From Brevundimonas sp. (lineage in GTDB: Bacteria > Pseudomonadota > Alphaproteobacteria > Caulobacterales > Caulobacteraceae), in NCBI RefSeq assembly GCF_029945885.1, contig NZ_JAQSDK010000006.1:124001-188000 (forward strand): a stretch of 64,000 nt of DNA, written 5' to 3'. Below the pieces are notes generated by a model. That model did not search any database, was not told where the DNA came from, and worked only from the letters and a program-made list of their open reading frames with translations. Positions 28,395 to 36,493 of the stretch are shown in pieces. The translations under genes were made by a program, and so were the position numbers. Positions within the stretch are counted from its first letter, which is position 1. Each line of letters starts with the position of its first letter.

Positions 28395-29951
28395 TTGCGG
28401 GCTGCCCTGAACCCCGAGGCGAGCGAGGAACCGATCTTCGACGCCCTGATCGCGGCGCGAGAGCGGTTCGGCGACAAGGAGATCCTGGAGGACCAGGATC
28501 GCAATCCCCTCACCTATACCGGCCTGATCCGCGCCGCCTTCGTGCTGGGACGCAAGATCGCGGCCCTGACCGAGCCCGGCGAACGGGTCGGCATCCTCTT
28601 GCCGTCCAGTGCCGGCGTGGTCGTGACCTTCTTTGGTCTGCACGCCTATGGCCGGGTGCCGGTCATGCTCAATTTCACCTCGGGCGAGCGCAATCTGAAG
28701 GCGGCGATCAAGGCCTCCGGGGTCAAGCGTGTCCTGTCGGCGCGTCGTTTCGTTACCCAGGCCAAGCTCGAGGCGCTGATCGATGATCTGGCGACCGTGA
28801 CCGAGATCGTCTGGCTCGACGACCTGCGCCAGACCGTCGGCCTCCAGGATAAATTGTTCGGCCTGATGGCCGGATTTTTCCCGAATCGTTTCCGGGTGGC
28901 GACCGCCCCGTCGGATCCGGGCGTCGTCCTGTTCACCTCCGGCAGTTTCGGCGCGCCCAAGGGCGTGGTCCTGAGCCAGTCCAACCTCGTGTCGAACGTG
29001 CGTCAGGTGGCCAGCCATATCGCGCTGGACCCTGACTGGGTGGTGTTCAATCCCCTGCCGACCTTCCACTGCTTCGGCCTGACCGGCGGTGTGATGCTGC
29101 CGGTGCTGACAGGGATGAAGGCGTTCCAGTACCCGTCGCCGCTGCACGCCAAGCAGATTGTCGAACTGTTGCCCCAGGTGAAGGCGTCGATCCTGTTCGC
29201 CACCGACACCTTCCTGAACCAGTATGCGCGCGTCGCCGGGCCCGATGATTTCTCGACCCTGCAGTTCGTCGTCGCCGGGGCCGAGCGGGTGCGGGACGAA
29301 ACCCACCACCTGTTCAACACCAAATTCGGCGGCGTGAAGCTGCTCGAGGGTTATGGGGCCACCGAGGCGGCCCCGGTCGTGGCGGTCAACCATCCGGACC
29401 GCAACCGCCCCGGCAGCGTCGGCCAGATGCTGCCTGGCATGGAATGGCGTACCGAGCCGGTCGAGGGTATCACCGGCGGCGGCCGTCTGTTCGTGCGCGG
29501 TCCCAACGTCATGCGGGGTTATATGTCCGCCGACGATCCGCGTGTGATCGAGCCGCTGCAGGGCGGATGGCATGACACCGGCGATATCGTGGATATCGAC
29601 GCGGACGGCTATGTCAGCATTCTCGGACGGGTCAAACGGTTCGCCAAGATCGGCGGCGAGATGGTTTCCCTGGCGGCGGTCGAGGGACTGGCGGCGGCGG
29701 TCTGGCCGGAGTCACGGCATGCCGTTGTGTCCATCCCCGACAGCCGCAAGGGCGAGAAACTGGTGCTGGTGACCGATCGGATGGACGCCGAAAGTTCCCG
29801 GCTCAGCGAATGGGCCCGCGAACATGGGGCTCCCGATCTGGCCGTGCCGAAGAAGATCGTTCGCCTTGCCGAGGTGCCGGTGCTGGGCACGGGCAAGACC
29901 GACTATGTCGGGATCCAGAAACTGGTCGAGACCGAAGCCAGGGCCGCGTGA
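28395..29951 (+). CDS. AMP-dependent acyl-CoA/acyl-ACP synthetase (Aas C-terminal-like)
   Basis: Adenylate-forming enzyme that activates a fatty or other carboxylic acid. I start at TTG 28395, which has a perfect AAGGAGG 6 nt upstream, giving 518 aa beginning MRAALNPEASEEPIFDAL; the track ATG at 28293 and ATG 28353 lack such a signal. The AMP-binding signature VVLFTSGSFGAPKGVVLSQSNL is near residue 180. GYGATEAAPVVAVN lies near 322. WHDTGDIVDIDADGYVSILGRVKRFAKIGGEMV (A7-A8 motifs) is near 395, and the catalytic Lys is in GTGKTDY near 503. It resembles the synthetase half of Aas without the acyltransferase half. The substrate is probably a long-chain or lyso-lipid-linked fatty acid (inference). 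Confidence 0.88.
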   Translation: MRAALNPEASEEPIFDALIAARERFGDKEILEDQDRNPLTYTGLIRAAFVLGRKIAALTEPGERVGILLPSSAGVVVTFFGLHAYGRVPVMLNFTSGERNLKAAIKASGVKRVLSARRFVTQAKLEALIDDLATVTEIVWLDDLRQTVGLQDKLFGLMAGFFPNRFRVATAPSDPGVVLFTSGSFGAPKGVVLSQSNLVSNVRQVASHIALDPDWVVFNPLPTFHCFGLTGGVMLPVLTGMKAFQYPSPLHAKQIVELLPQVKASILFATDTFLNQYARVAGPDDFSTLQFVVAGAERVRDETHHLFNTKFGGVKLLEGYGATEAAPVVAVNHPDRNRPGSVGQMLPGMEWRTEPVEGITGGGRLFVRGPNVMRGYMSADDPRVIEPLQGGWHDTGDIVDIDADGYVSILGRVKRFAKIGGEMVSLAAVEGLAAAVWPESRHAVVSIPDSRKGEKLVLVTDRMDAESSRLSEWAREHGAPDLAVPKKIVRLAEVPVLGTGKTDYVGIQKLVETEARAA

Positions 29952-30033
29952 CGACCGGTTGGTTGACTGTAACAGAGTTAGTTTCAGTATGGTCGTAGGT
30001 CAGCTTCGGCCGGTATCGCAAGGACACGCCACC

Positions 30034-30450
30034 ATGAGTCTGTTTTCCAGATTTGATTCCTACGCGCCCAGAGTGCTGTCCGGCCTGCGCATTGCCGCCG
30101 GCCTGATGTTCATGCAGCACGGCACCCAAAAGATCTTCGGCTTTCCCGCTGAGGCCATGGGACCATTCAACCTTGCCAGCCAGATGGGCGTCGGCGGGGT
30201 TCTGGAGCTGGTCGGCGGTGCGCTGATCGTGATCGGCCTGTTCACCCGACCGGTCGCCTTCATTCTGTCCGGCATGATGGCCGTGGCCTATTTCCAGATG
30301 CACTGGCAGTTCGGGGCGGGCTCGCCCTTCCCGCTGGTCAATCACGGTGAGCTGGCGGCCCTGTACTGCTGGGTCTTCCTGTATCTGGTCTTCGCCGGAC
30401 CGGGGGCCTGGGCCGTCGACAACCATCTGAACGGGCGCCGCCGCTTCTGA
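30034..30450 (+). CDS. DoxX-family membrane protein
   Basis: Small inner-membrane protein of 138 aa with four hydrophobic segments: VLSGLRIAAGLMFMQHGTQKIFGF, VGGVLELVGGALIVIGLFT, PVAFILSGMMAVAYFQMH and ELAALYCWVFLYLVFAGPGAW. The HGxQKxFGF motif is typical of DoxX. The start is trimmed to ATG 30034 from a longer track ORF that begins inside the upstream gene. It is convergent and end-to-end with the dioxygenase gene. Family members appear in thiol/redox stress and quinone-linked contexts; no specific role is provable. Confidence 0.9.
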   Translation: MSLFSRFDSYAPRVLSGLRIAAGLMFMQHGTQKIFGFPAEAMGPFNLASQMGVGGVLELVGGALIVIGLFTRPVAFILSGMMAVAYFQMHWQFGAGSPFPLVNHGELAALYCWVFLYLVFAGPGAWAVDNHLNGRRRF

Positions 30451-31206
30451 TCAGCCGATCCGGACCCCGGTCATCGAGATCGATCCGCCTTCAATGACAT
30501 CGTTGAAGAAGCGGATCGCCTCGCCCGGGGTCTGCTGCGCGGCGACATAGAGCAGCGGCAGGAAATGATCGTCACTCGGCACGCTCAGCCGGGCGTCGGG
30601 TGTCAGATCCATCCAGTCGATCAGGGCTTCATGATCGCCGTCCCGCAGGGCTGCCTTGACCCGATCGTTGAAGGTGGCTGCCCAGTCATAGGGTTCGCCG
30701 CCGTCGTGTTTCCAGGTCCGGAGATTGTGCACGAAATCCCCTGATCCGGCGATGACAATGCCCTCGTCCCGCAGCGGATGCAGACGCCGTGCGAGGTCAT
30801 AGTGGCCGCGGGCGTCCAGCGCTTGATCCAGCGACAACTGCACCACCGGCACATCGGCCTCGGGCCAGGCATGGGTCAGCACTGACCATGTCCCGTGATC
30901 CAGCCCCCAGACTTCCGTCGGCACGGCCCCGGTCAGGTCGGCCACCCGCGCGGCCAGGGCCGGGGACCCCGGTGCCGGATACTGCATCGCGTGAAGGGCG
31001 TCGGGAAAACCACCGAAATCATGGATGGTTTCGGGATGCGCCTGGGCCGTGACCGCGGCACCATCGGTCTCCCAGTGGGCCGAGACCATGAGCACGCCCG
31101 CGGGCTTGCCGATCGCCTCGCCGAGATCGCGCCAGGCGGCGGCATAGGGGCCACCCAGCGCGTTCATCGGGGAGCCGTGGCCGAAGAAGACCGCGGGTTG
31201 GCGCAT
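30451..31206 (-). CDS. DODA-type extradiol aromatic ring-opening dioxygenase (YgiD/LigB family)
   Basis: Class III metal-dependent dioxygenase-fold protein of 251 aa. Metal-site His residues are recognisable in FFGHGSPMNAL at the start and in VSAHWET near residue 43. IAGSGDFVHNLRTW near 155 carries the conserved region found in YgiD/4,5-DOPA dioxygenases. It probably opens a catechol-type ring. Its ATG overlaps the wrbA stop by one base (TGATG), so a quinone reductase and a catechol dioxygenase are co-expressed, suggesting aromatic or quinone detoxification (inference). Confidence 0.88.
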   Translation of the reverse strand: MRQPAVFFGHGSPMNALGGPYAAAWRDLGEAIGKPAGVLMVSAHWETDGAAVTAQAHPETIHDFGGFPDALHAMQYPAPGSPALAARVADLTGAVPTEVWGLDHGTWSVLTHAWPEADVPVVQLSLDQALDARGHYDLARRLHPLRDEGIVIAGSGDFVHNLRTWKHDGGEPYDWAATFNDRVKAALRDGDHEALIDWMDLTPDARLSVPSDDHFLPLLYVAAQQTPGEAIRFFNDVIEGGSISMTGVRIG

Positions 31207-31808
31207 CAGCCGTGCAGTTTGGCGGCGGTCTCGGCGACATAGCGGCCCTGAAAGCGGGCCCCTTCCAGCTCATTGGCGCTGGGCATGCGCGAGCCGTCGC
31301 CGCCGGTAATGGTGCTGGCACCGTAGGGGGTGCCGCCGGTGATCTCGTCCAGCGTCATCTGGCCGGCCCAGGCATAGGGCAGGCCCGCCACCACCATTCC
31401 GTGGTGCAGCAGGGTCTGGATCATGCCGATCAGGGTCGTCTCATTGCCGCCGTGCTGGGTGGCACTGGAGGTAAAGGCACTGCCGACCTTGCCGACCATC
31501 TGGCCCTTGAACCAGAGGCCCCCGGTCTGGTCGAGGAAGCTGCGCATCTGCGAGGCGGCGGTGCCGAACCGGGTCCCGGCCCCGATGATGACGGCGTCAT
31601 AGTCGCCAAGCTCATCCACCGAGGCGATCGGGGCGGCCTGGTCCATCTTGTAGCCGGACTTGCGCGCCAGGTCGTCCGGCACGGTTTCGGGGACGCGTTT
31701 GATGTCGACGACGGCCCCCTCGACCTGACGTGCGCCCTCGGCGACGGCCTCGGCCATGGCTTCGATGTGGCCGTAGGTGGAGTGATAGAGAACCAGAATT
31801 TTCGGCAT
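31206..31808 (-). CDS. wrbA: NAD(P)H:quinone oxidoreductase, WrbA type
   Basis: Flavodoxin-like FMN quinone reductase, reducing quinones by two electrons. The start is trimmed to ATG 31808 ([25 protein letters not shown]), with GGAGG 5 nt upstream; length 200 aa, normal. The FMN phosphate loop is [10 protein letters not shown], the central [22 protein letters not shown] contacts the isoalloxazine, and [21 protein letters not shown] is the WrbA-specific segment. It is translationally coupled to the downstream dioxygenase. Confidence 0.95.
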   Translation of the reverse strand: MPKILVLYHSTYGHIEAMAEAVAEGARQVEGAVVDIKRVPETVPDDLARKSGYKMDQAAPIASVDELGDYDAVIIGAGTRFGTAASQMRSFLDQTGGLWFKGQMVGKVGSAFTSSATQHGGNETTLIGMIQTLLHHGMVVAGLPYAWAGQMTLDEITGGTPYGASTITGGDGSRMPSANELEGARFQGRYVAETAAKLHG

Positions 31809-31896
31809 TGCGCCCTCCGTGAAAGATGACGGCGCTATTCGTAACAGCACCAGTAGCGGATGTGGGCCGCATCCGCCGCGGTGCAAGGGGTCGGAT

Positions 31897-32364
31897 TCAG
31901 ATTTCCATGCGGCGAGCCAGCGGACAGACCCGGTCATAGAAGGCGCGATCGGCCGGAACGCTCCCGCCCCGCGACAATCGGAAGCGATGTTCGATGATCA
32001 TGGCCTGCTGTTCGATGTTCAGCGCGTCCCAGTCGCAGGTGTCACCCAGCGGATAATGATAGGCCGCCGGGCGGTCGCCGGCGCGCAGCTTGCCGGTCAG
32101 CAGATTGACTCCGATGGCGACCTGCCAGACGTGGGCCAGTTCGTGAACAAAGGTGGCCTGTCGAAACAGTGGCCCCACCGCCAGGTCCTCAGGCAGGGTC
32201 CGGCGCGGCCAGATGATCCAGTCGCGCCCGAACCAGCGCCCGGCCACGAAGGCGCGGAGGAAGGGCCAGGGCGCGGCCAGGATGCGGACCCGGGCCGGAT
32301 CGAGGGCATCGCCGAACACCTCCACCGCCAGATCGGCCTCGCCGGGTGTCAGGCCGCGGATCAC
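31897..32364 (-). CDS. HExxH-motif protein ('vgr-related'), function unknown
   Basis: I start this at GTG 32364, which overlaps the upstream carboxypeptidase stop by 4 bp (GTGA), giving 155 aa; the track ATG would read far into the neighbour. The only clear motif is [14 protein letters not shown] near residue 83, an HExxH zinc-site pattern as in minimal gluzincin-like proteins. The surroundings ([39 protein letters not shown]) are conserved in proteins annotated 'vgr related' in Caulobacterales and sphingomonads, as far as I recall. There is no signal peptide. Coupling to a peptidoglycan carboxypeptidase hints at an envelope-related role, but catalytic activity is unproven. Confidence 0.75.
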   Translation of the reverse strand: MIRGLTPGEADLAVEVFGDALDPARVRILAAPWPFLRAFVAGRWFGRDWIIWPRRTLPEDLAVGPLFRQATFVHELAHVWQVAIGVNLLTGKLRAGDRPAAYHYPLGDTCDWDALNIEQQAMIIEHRFRLSRGGSVPADRAFYDRVCPLARRMEI

Positions 32365-33245
32365 GGGTGAACGACAGGAGCCGGAGGCCCGGCCCACTCC
32401 CAGTGCCAGGGCTCATAGACATAGGGGACGAATCCGAAGCGTCCGGCGTTGCGCACCAGCCAGCGATAGGTGGCCCCGCGGGTCATGTGCAGGCGGCTGG
32501 CCGGCAGGGTCGAGTCGACGCCGAGGTCCGTCAGCTGTCCGACATAGAGGTCGACGGCGGTGCCGGTCCGATGCGGCGAGCAGGTGGCACGACGCACCCC
32601 GTCGCAGTTTTTCTCGACGGCGCAGCGGGCCGCGTCGGCCTCGGGATCGCGGAAGCCCGAGAAGATCTGCAGCAGTTCGGGGTCGTCGGCCAAGTCGGGA
32701 ACCTCGGCCCGGGCGGCGGCGACCATCGCGCGATAGGCGGCCAGGGTGTCGCGGCGCAGCAGCCGGGTCAGCCGGTCGGCGTGCTCCTCCTCGGTCACCA
32801 GATAGCCCAGCTGGTTCAGCGGCGGCGGCTCGGGACAGGCACTGTCCCCGGTGAATCGGGCCATGATGAAGGGGCGACGCTCCTGCCACAGCCCCTTGAA
32901 CACCTGGAAGGTGGCCGGGTCGAACAGGCCGGTGGCAGGCAGGCTGTAGCGGCTCTGGAAGCCGGCCAGGGCGACGGCGAAGGCCGGGGTCCCTGCCCCG
33001 CAGCCGGTCGCCAGCTCCTGCTGGATCAGCGGCAGATAGGTCTCCCAGCCCCATTCCGTCTGGCCGAATGGCGCCCATTCCAGCGAATAGTGGGAGATGG
33101 CGTTGGCCGCAGCCGGGTCGTTCCAGGCGGTGGTCGCCTCGCAGCGGCTTGCGGCGTCGGACCCTGTGTCCCGGGCGTGGGCCGGGGTCACGGACGCCAG
33201 TCCGGTGGCGGCCAGCAGCATGATCAGGGTCAGACGCAGGAACAT
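32361..33245 (-). CDS. D-alanyl-D-alanine carboxypeptidase, VanY/M15 type
   Basis: The real gene is the end of a 788-aa track ORF; the rest is shadow of the MFS gene. From ATG 33245 (MFLRLTLIMLLAATGLASVTPAHA, a clear signal peptide) the protein is 294 aa and periplasmic. The VanY-type zinc site is visible as CSPHRTGTAVDLYVG (SxHxxGxAxD) and EPWHWEW (His ligand) near the C-terminus. A peptidoglycan-binding-like region (FQSRYSLPATGLFDPATFQVFK) sits at about residues 95-115. It should trim peptide stems in the cell wall. It overlaps the HExxH gene by 4 bp. Confidence 0.88.
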   Translation of the reverse strand: MFLRLTLIMLLAATGLASVTPAHARDTGSDAASRCEATTAWNDPAAANAISHYSLEWAPFGQTEWGWETYLPLIQQELATGCGAGTPAFAVALAGFQSRYSLPATGLFDPATFQVFKGLWQERRPFIMARFTGDSACPEPPPLNQLGYLVTEEEHADRLTRLLRRDTLAAYRAMVAAARAEVPDLADDPELLQIFSGFRDPEADAARCAVEKNCDGVRRATCSPHRTGTAVDLYVGQLTDLGVDSTLPASRLHMTRGATYRWLVRNAGRFGFVPYVYEPWHWEWAGPPAPVVHP

Positions 33246-33404
33246 GGGAATAGCAAGCCCCAGCTGCGCGCCGGGGGCAAGTCGCCAGTCCGACTTCCTG
33301 TCCACCCGGCCGAGGGTTGCCGCTGTTTTCACGGGGTCATGTCGGGTCGAAAAACTGGCATGGTGACACACGGCCGACTCGGGCCGGATCGCCCCTGGCC
33401 CCGC

Positions 33405-34775
33405 ATGACCGACGCCGTTTCGTCCGCGCCCGCCGCGCCCCGCCGTTCCAATGCCGTGCTGGCTGCCTTCTCGGGCCCCTGCCTGCCGCTGGCGGCGTTC
33501 GGTGTGGCCCTGCCGGTCACCCTGCCGGAGTTCTACGCCACCCACGTCGGGCTGGAGCTGGGCGTGGTCGCGGGCGTGTTCATGGCGGTGCGGCTGATAG
33601 ACATCCTGTTCGACCCCTTCATCGGCTGGGGCATGGACCGGACCCGGACCCGGTTCGGCCGCTACCGGCCGTGGATGGTGCTGTCGACGCCGATCCTGAT
33701 GCTGTCGGCCCTGATGATGTTCGTCGTGGTCCAGCCGGGGGCCGGCCCCGTCTATCTGTTCGGCTGGCTGCTGGTGCTCTACCTCGGCTTTTCGATCGGC
33801 ACCCTGGGCCAGCTGGGCTGGGCCTCGGTCCTGGCCCCGCAATATGACCAGCGCAGCCGGGTCTATGGCTGGTGGCAGGTGTTCAACATCATCGGGGTGA
33901 TCCTGATCCTGGTGTTGCCGACCATCGTCGTGAGGACCGGCATCGGCGACTATGCCGACGGCGTCCGCATCATGGGCTGGGCCATCATGATCGCCCTGCC
34001 CGTCACCATCGGCCTGGCCATGTTTGTGGTGCCGGAGCCGGTCAATGCCGGGGCCGCGCCGCACGGTGGGCCCAAGGCCTATCTGGCCCTGTTCAGCAAG
34101 ACCACGGTGCGCAAGCTGCTGTTCGCTGACCTGCTGCTGGGGGTCGCGCCCGGGATCACCGGTTCGCTGCTGTTCTTCTTCTTCGGCCAGGTGAAGGGCT
34201 ATGACCACACCGAGGCCTCGCTGTTTATGCTGGTCTATTTCGTGGCGGGACTGGTCGGGGCCCCGTTCTGGGCCTGGCTGGCGACGAAGATCGGCAAGGA
34301 CAGGGCTTTGGCCGTGGCCAGCCTGATCTTCGCGGTCTTCTACATCGGGGCGACCCTGGTTCCGGGCGGCAATTTCGCCGTGACGGCCGTGGCCATGTTC
34401 ATCGCCGGCCTGCCCTATGCCGCGGGCCTGTTCCTGCTGCGGGCGATGATGGCGGACGCGGGCGACGAGATCCGGCTGGACACGGGGGTGGACCGCACCG
34501 GCCTGATGTTCTCGATCCTGTCGGCCACCACCAAGATCGGTCACGTGATCGCCCTGATCCCCTATCTGATCCTGCAGGCGGTCGGGTTCCGCGCCCTGCC
34601 GGGGATCGCGGGCAACAGCGAAACCTCGCTGCTGACCCTGCAGATCCTGTTCATCCTGGTGCCCGGCCTGCTGCTGGCGGCGGCGGCCCTGGTGCTGAGG
34701 GGGTATCCGCTGACGCCGGCGCGGCATGACGCGATCCGCAAGGCGCTGGAAGCCCGCGACGGAGCCGCCGCATGA
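33405..34775 (+). CDS. MFS transporter, GPH (glycoside-pentoside-hexuronide):cation symporter type
   Basis: Inner-membrane sugar:cation symporter-like protein. Trimmed to ATG 33405 (MTDAVSSAPAAPRRSNAVLAAFSGPCLPLAAFG), 456 aa with about 12 membrane segments. The cytoplasmic loop IGWGMDRTRTRFGRYRPWMVLSTP at about residues 72-95 is the MelB/GPH signature. A second half begins near residue 225 (SKTTVRKLLFADLLLGVAPG). The stop overlaps the mazG ATG by 4 bp, an unusual pairing. The substrate is unknown. Confidence 0.9.
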   Translation: MTDAVSSAPAAPRRSNAVLAAFSGPCLPLAAFGVALPVTLPEFYATHVGLELGVVAGVFMAVRLIDILFDPFIGWGMDRTRTRFGRYRPWMVLSTPILMLSALMMFVVVQPGAGPVYLFGWLLVLYLGFSIGTLGQLGWASVLAPQYDQRSRVYGWWQVFNIIGVILILVLPTIVVRTGIGDYADGVRIMGWAIMIALPVTIGLAMFVVPEPVNAGAAPHGGPKAYLALFSKTTVRKLLFADLLLGVAPGITGSLLFFFFGQVKGYDHTEASLFMLVYFVAGLVGAPFWAWLATKIGKDRALAVASLIFAVFYIGATLVPGGNFAVTAVAMFIAGLPYAAGLFLLRAMMADAGDEIRLDTGVDRTGLMFSILSATTKIGHVIALIPYLILQAVGFRALPGIAGNSETSLLTLQILFILVPGLLLAAAALVLRGYPLTPARHDAIRKALEARDGAAA

Positions 34776-35557
34776 GCCCGATCGACCGGCTGAACGGCAT
34801 CATGCGCACCCTGCGCAATCCCGACGGCGGCTGTCCGTGGGACCTGGAACAGACCTTCGCCACCATCGCCCCCTGCACGGTCGAGGAGGCCTATGAGGTC
34901 GCCGACGCCATCGAGCGCGGCGACTGGGACGATCTGAAGTCCGAACTGGGCGACCTGCTGTTCCAGGTCGTCTTCCACGCCCGCATGGCCGAGGAAGCGG
35001 GGCTGTTCGTGTTCGACGACGTGGTCGAGGCCATCGCCGACAAACTGACCCGCCGCCATCCGCATGTGTTCGGCGACGAGGCGGCGAAGGCCGACGGCGC
35101 GGCCCAGAAGGCGCGCTGGGAGGATATCAAGGCCGGGGAACGCAAGGCGAGGGCCCAGCACGGGGTGCTGGACGATGTGCCCGTCGGCCTGCCCGCCCTG
35201 ACCCGGGCGGTGAAACTGACCAGACGGGCGGCGCGCGTCGGCTTCGACTGGCCCTCGACCGATCAGGTGTTCGACAAGCTGCATGAGGAGGTGGCCGAGC
35301 TGCGCGCCGAGATCGCCGCCGGGGACCTCGACAAGGCCCGGGCCGAGATGGGCGACCTGCTGTTCGTCGTCGCCAACCTGGCCCGCAAGCTGGGGGTCGA
35401 ACCCGAGGACGCCCTGCGCGGCACCAATGCCAAATTCATCCGGCGGTTCGGGTTTATCGAGGCGGAACTGGCCAGGGACGGGCGGTCGCCGGAGCAGTCG
35501 GACCTGGCCGAGATGGACGGGCTGTGGAATGCGGCCAAGGTGGCGGAGCGAGGGTAG
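34772..35557 (+). CDS. mazG: Nucleoside triphosphate pyrophosphohydrolase MazG
   Basis: House-cleaning enzyme hydrolysing (d)NTPs to NMP and PPi. 261 aa with two MazG domains. The first has GGCPWDLEQTFATIAPCTVEEAYEVADAIE and ELGDLLFQVVFHARMAEE (ExxE plus ExxD metal site). The second has EEVAELRAEIAAGDLDKARAEMGDLLFVVANLARKLG near residue 170. The start overlaps the MFS stop by 4 bp. In Caulobacter relatives mazG lies close to hflX-hfq, and here it is about 0.9 kb from hflX, separated by the repeat-flanked orphan gene. Confidence 0.96.
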   Translation: MSPIDRLNGIMRTLRNPDGGCPWDLEQTFATIAPCTVEEAYEVADAIERGDWDDLKSELGDLLFQVVFHARMAEEAGLFVFDDVVEAIADKLTRRHPHVFGDEAAKADGAAQKARWEDIKAGERKARAQHGVLDDVPVGLPALTRAVKLTRRAARVGFDWPSTDQVFDKLHEEVAELRAEIAAGDLDKARAEMGDLLFVVANLARKLGVEPEDALRGTNAKFIRRFGFIEAELARDGRSPEQSDLAEMDGLWNAAKVAERG

Positions 35558-35577
35558 TCGTTTGTGCTGCGGCTAGC

Positions 35578-35697
35578 GCCCCTCCACCGCTCCGCGGTCC
35601 TCCTCCCCACGAAGTGGGGAGGAGACGTGCGGGCCGCTCTGTCTCCTCCCTGTCGCGTAGCGATGGGGAGGGGGACCGCGAAGCGGTGGAGGGGAAG
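35578..35697. repeat. Palindromic intergenic repeat, copy A (about 120 bp)
   Basis: Outer inverted arms (CCCCTCCACCGCT.CGCGG and its complement ending CCGCGAAGCGGTGGAGGGG) enclose two smaller hairpins (CTCCTCCCCACGAAGTGGGGAGGAG and CTCCTCCC...GGGGAGGGGG), giving a cloverleaf-like palindrome without coding capacity. A second copy is at 36359-36476. This sequence style is a recurrent intergenic repeat in Caulobacterales/sphingomonad genomes in my recollection, likely REP/MITE-like. Confidence 0.85.
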
Positions 35698-35711
35698 TCT
35701 CACAAAGCGCG

Positions 35712-36263
35712 CTACGCCTGGGCAGGAATGGACTCCGAAAAAACCGGGTGCAAGGAGTCTAATTTCTGAGGTTCGATGTCCGGATCTTCCGACACCGCGT
35801 TCAAATTATTGATCTTCGCCTCGTCTGCCGCAACCAGTCTCAGCGGCTCACGAGTGGACTCCAGCCGGGGTGGTGTCACATCGGGCAGGCCGGCCATGAC
35901 CTGGGCGCGGGCACGGTCGGCGAGCTTGTCGTACAGGCGCATCCAGGTCGCGGCCTCGGACGCGCGGCCCATGCCCAGGGCGCGGCGGATGTTGAGGAAG
36001 GCCTCGTCGGTCAGGTCGGCGAAGCTGACGTCGTCATCGGGATGGTATTCGCCGGCTTCCGGCGGGGCGTCGCAGGCGGGCTGATCGATCCGCCGCCAGC
36101 CCCCGGCCCGCGCATGCATGCGGAATGAGCTGAGCGACATGCCGTAGCGCTGGCAGATGCTGATCGCCGTCACGCCGGCGAGATATTCCCGCCGGGCATG
36201 GTCCCAAATATTACCGCCGAGACCGTCGAGGTCGGCGGGGTTGAGTTGGGTGCTCATGGTCAT
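35712..36263 (-). CDS. Hypothetical protein with helix-turn-helix-like N-terminus, flanked by repeats
   Basis: Unrecognised gene. I trim the track ORF to ATG 36263 (MTMSTQLNPADLDGLG, 183 aa; ATG 36257 is also possible), as the upstream part runs into the repeat. Residues about 18-55 (WDHARREYLAGVTAISICQRYGMSLSSFRMHARAGGWRR) look like a helix-turn-helix similar to small-terminase or transposase-type N-termini. The middle has an acidic EYHPDDDVSFADLTDEAFLNIRRALGMGRASEAATWMRLYDKLADRARAQ helical region. The tail is unstructured. It may be a DNA-binding regulator. It lies between two copies of the same palindromic repeat and separates mazG from hflX. Confidence 0.7.
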   Translation of the reverse strand: MTMSTQLNPADLDGLGGNIWDHARREYLAGVTAISICQRYGMSLSSFRMHARAGGWRRIDQPACDAPPEAGEYHPDDDVSFADLTDEAFLNIRRALGMGRASEAATWMRLYDKLADRARAQVMAGLPDVTPPRLESTREPLRLVAADEAKINNLNAVSEDPDIEPQKLDSLHPVFSESIPAQA

Positions 36264-36358
36264 GCGGAGAGTGTGGCATGGGGGGACGTCAGACGCGGAC
36301 GTGGGGGTGTTGGGACGGCGGGTGTCCCTCTGCGGTGCCCGTTTGCGCGACGGCCAGT

Positions 36359-36476
36359 GCCCCTCCACCGCTTCGCGGTCCCCCTCCCCATGGAATGGGG
36401 AGGAGACGTGCGGCGGCTTTGTCTCCTCCCTGCGCCGCAGGCGTGGGGAGGGGGCCCCGAAGGGGTGGAGGGGAAG
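36359..36476. repeat. Palindromic intergenic repeat, copy B (about 118 bp)
   Basis: Same organisation and orientation as copy A: CCCCTCCACCGCTTCGCGGTCC outer arm, a CCCCTCCCCATGGAATGGGGAGGAG inner hairpin, a conserved GACGTGCGG...TGTCTCCTCCCTG core, a second inner hairpin and a closing GGGGTGGAGGGG arm. The closing arm has drifted (ccccgaaggggtgg instead of accgcgaagcggtgg), so the palindrome is less perfect than in copy A. It fills most of the gap between the orphan gene and hflX. Confidence 0.85.
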
Positions 36477-36493
36477 CCTCCACGCATGCGTGT

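Noticed and set aside
32440-33404. Plus-strand ORF extension (32346-33404) in front of the MFS gene
   Set aside because: Antisense to the VanY-type gene; GPH-family sequence begins only at ATG 33405.
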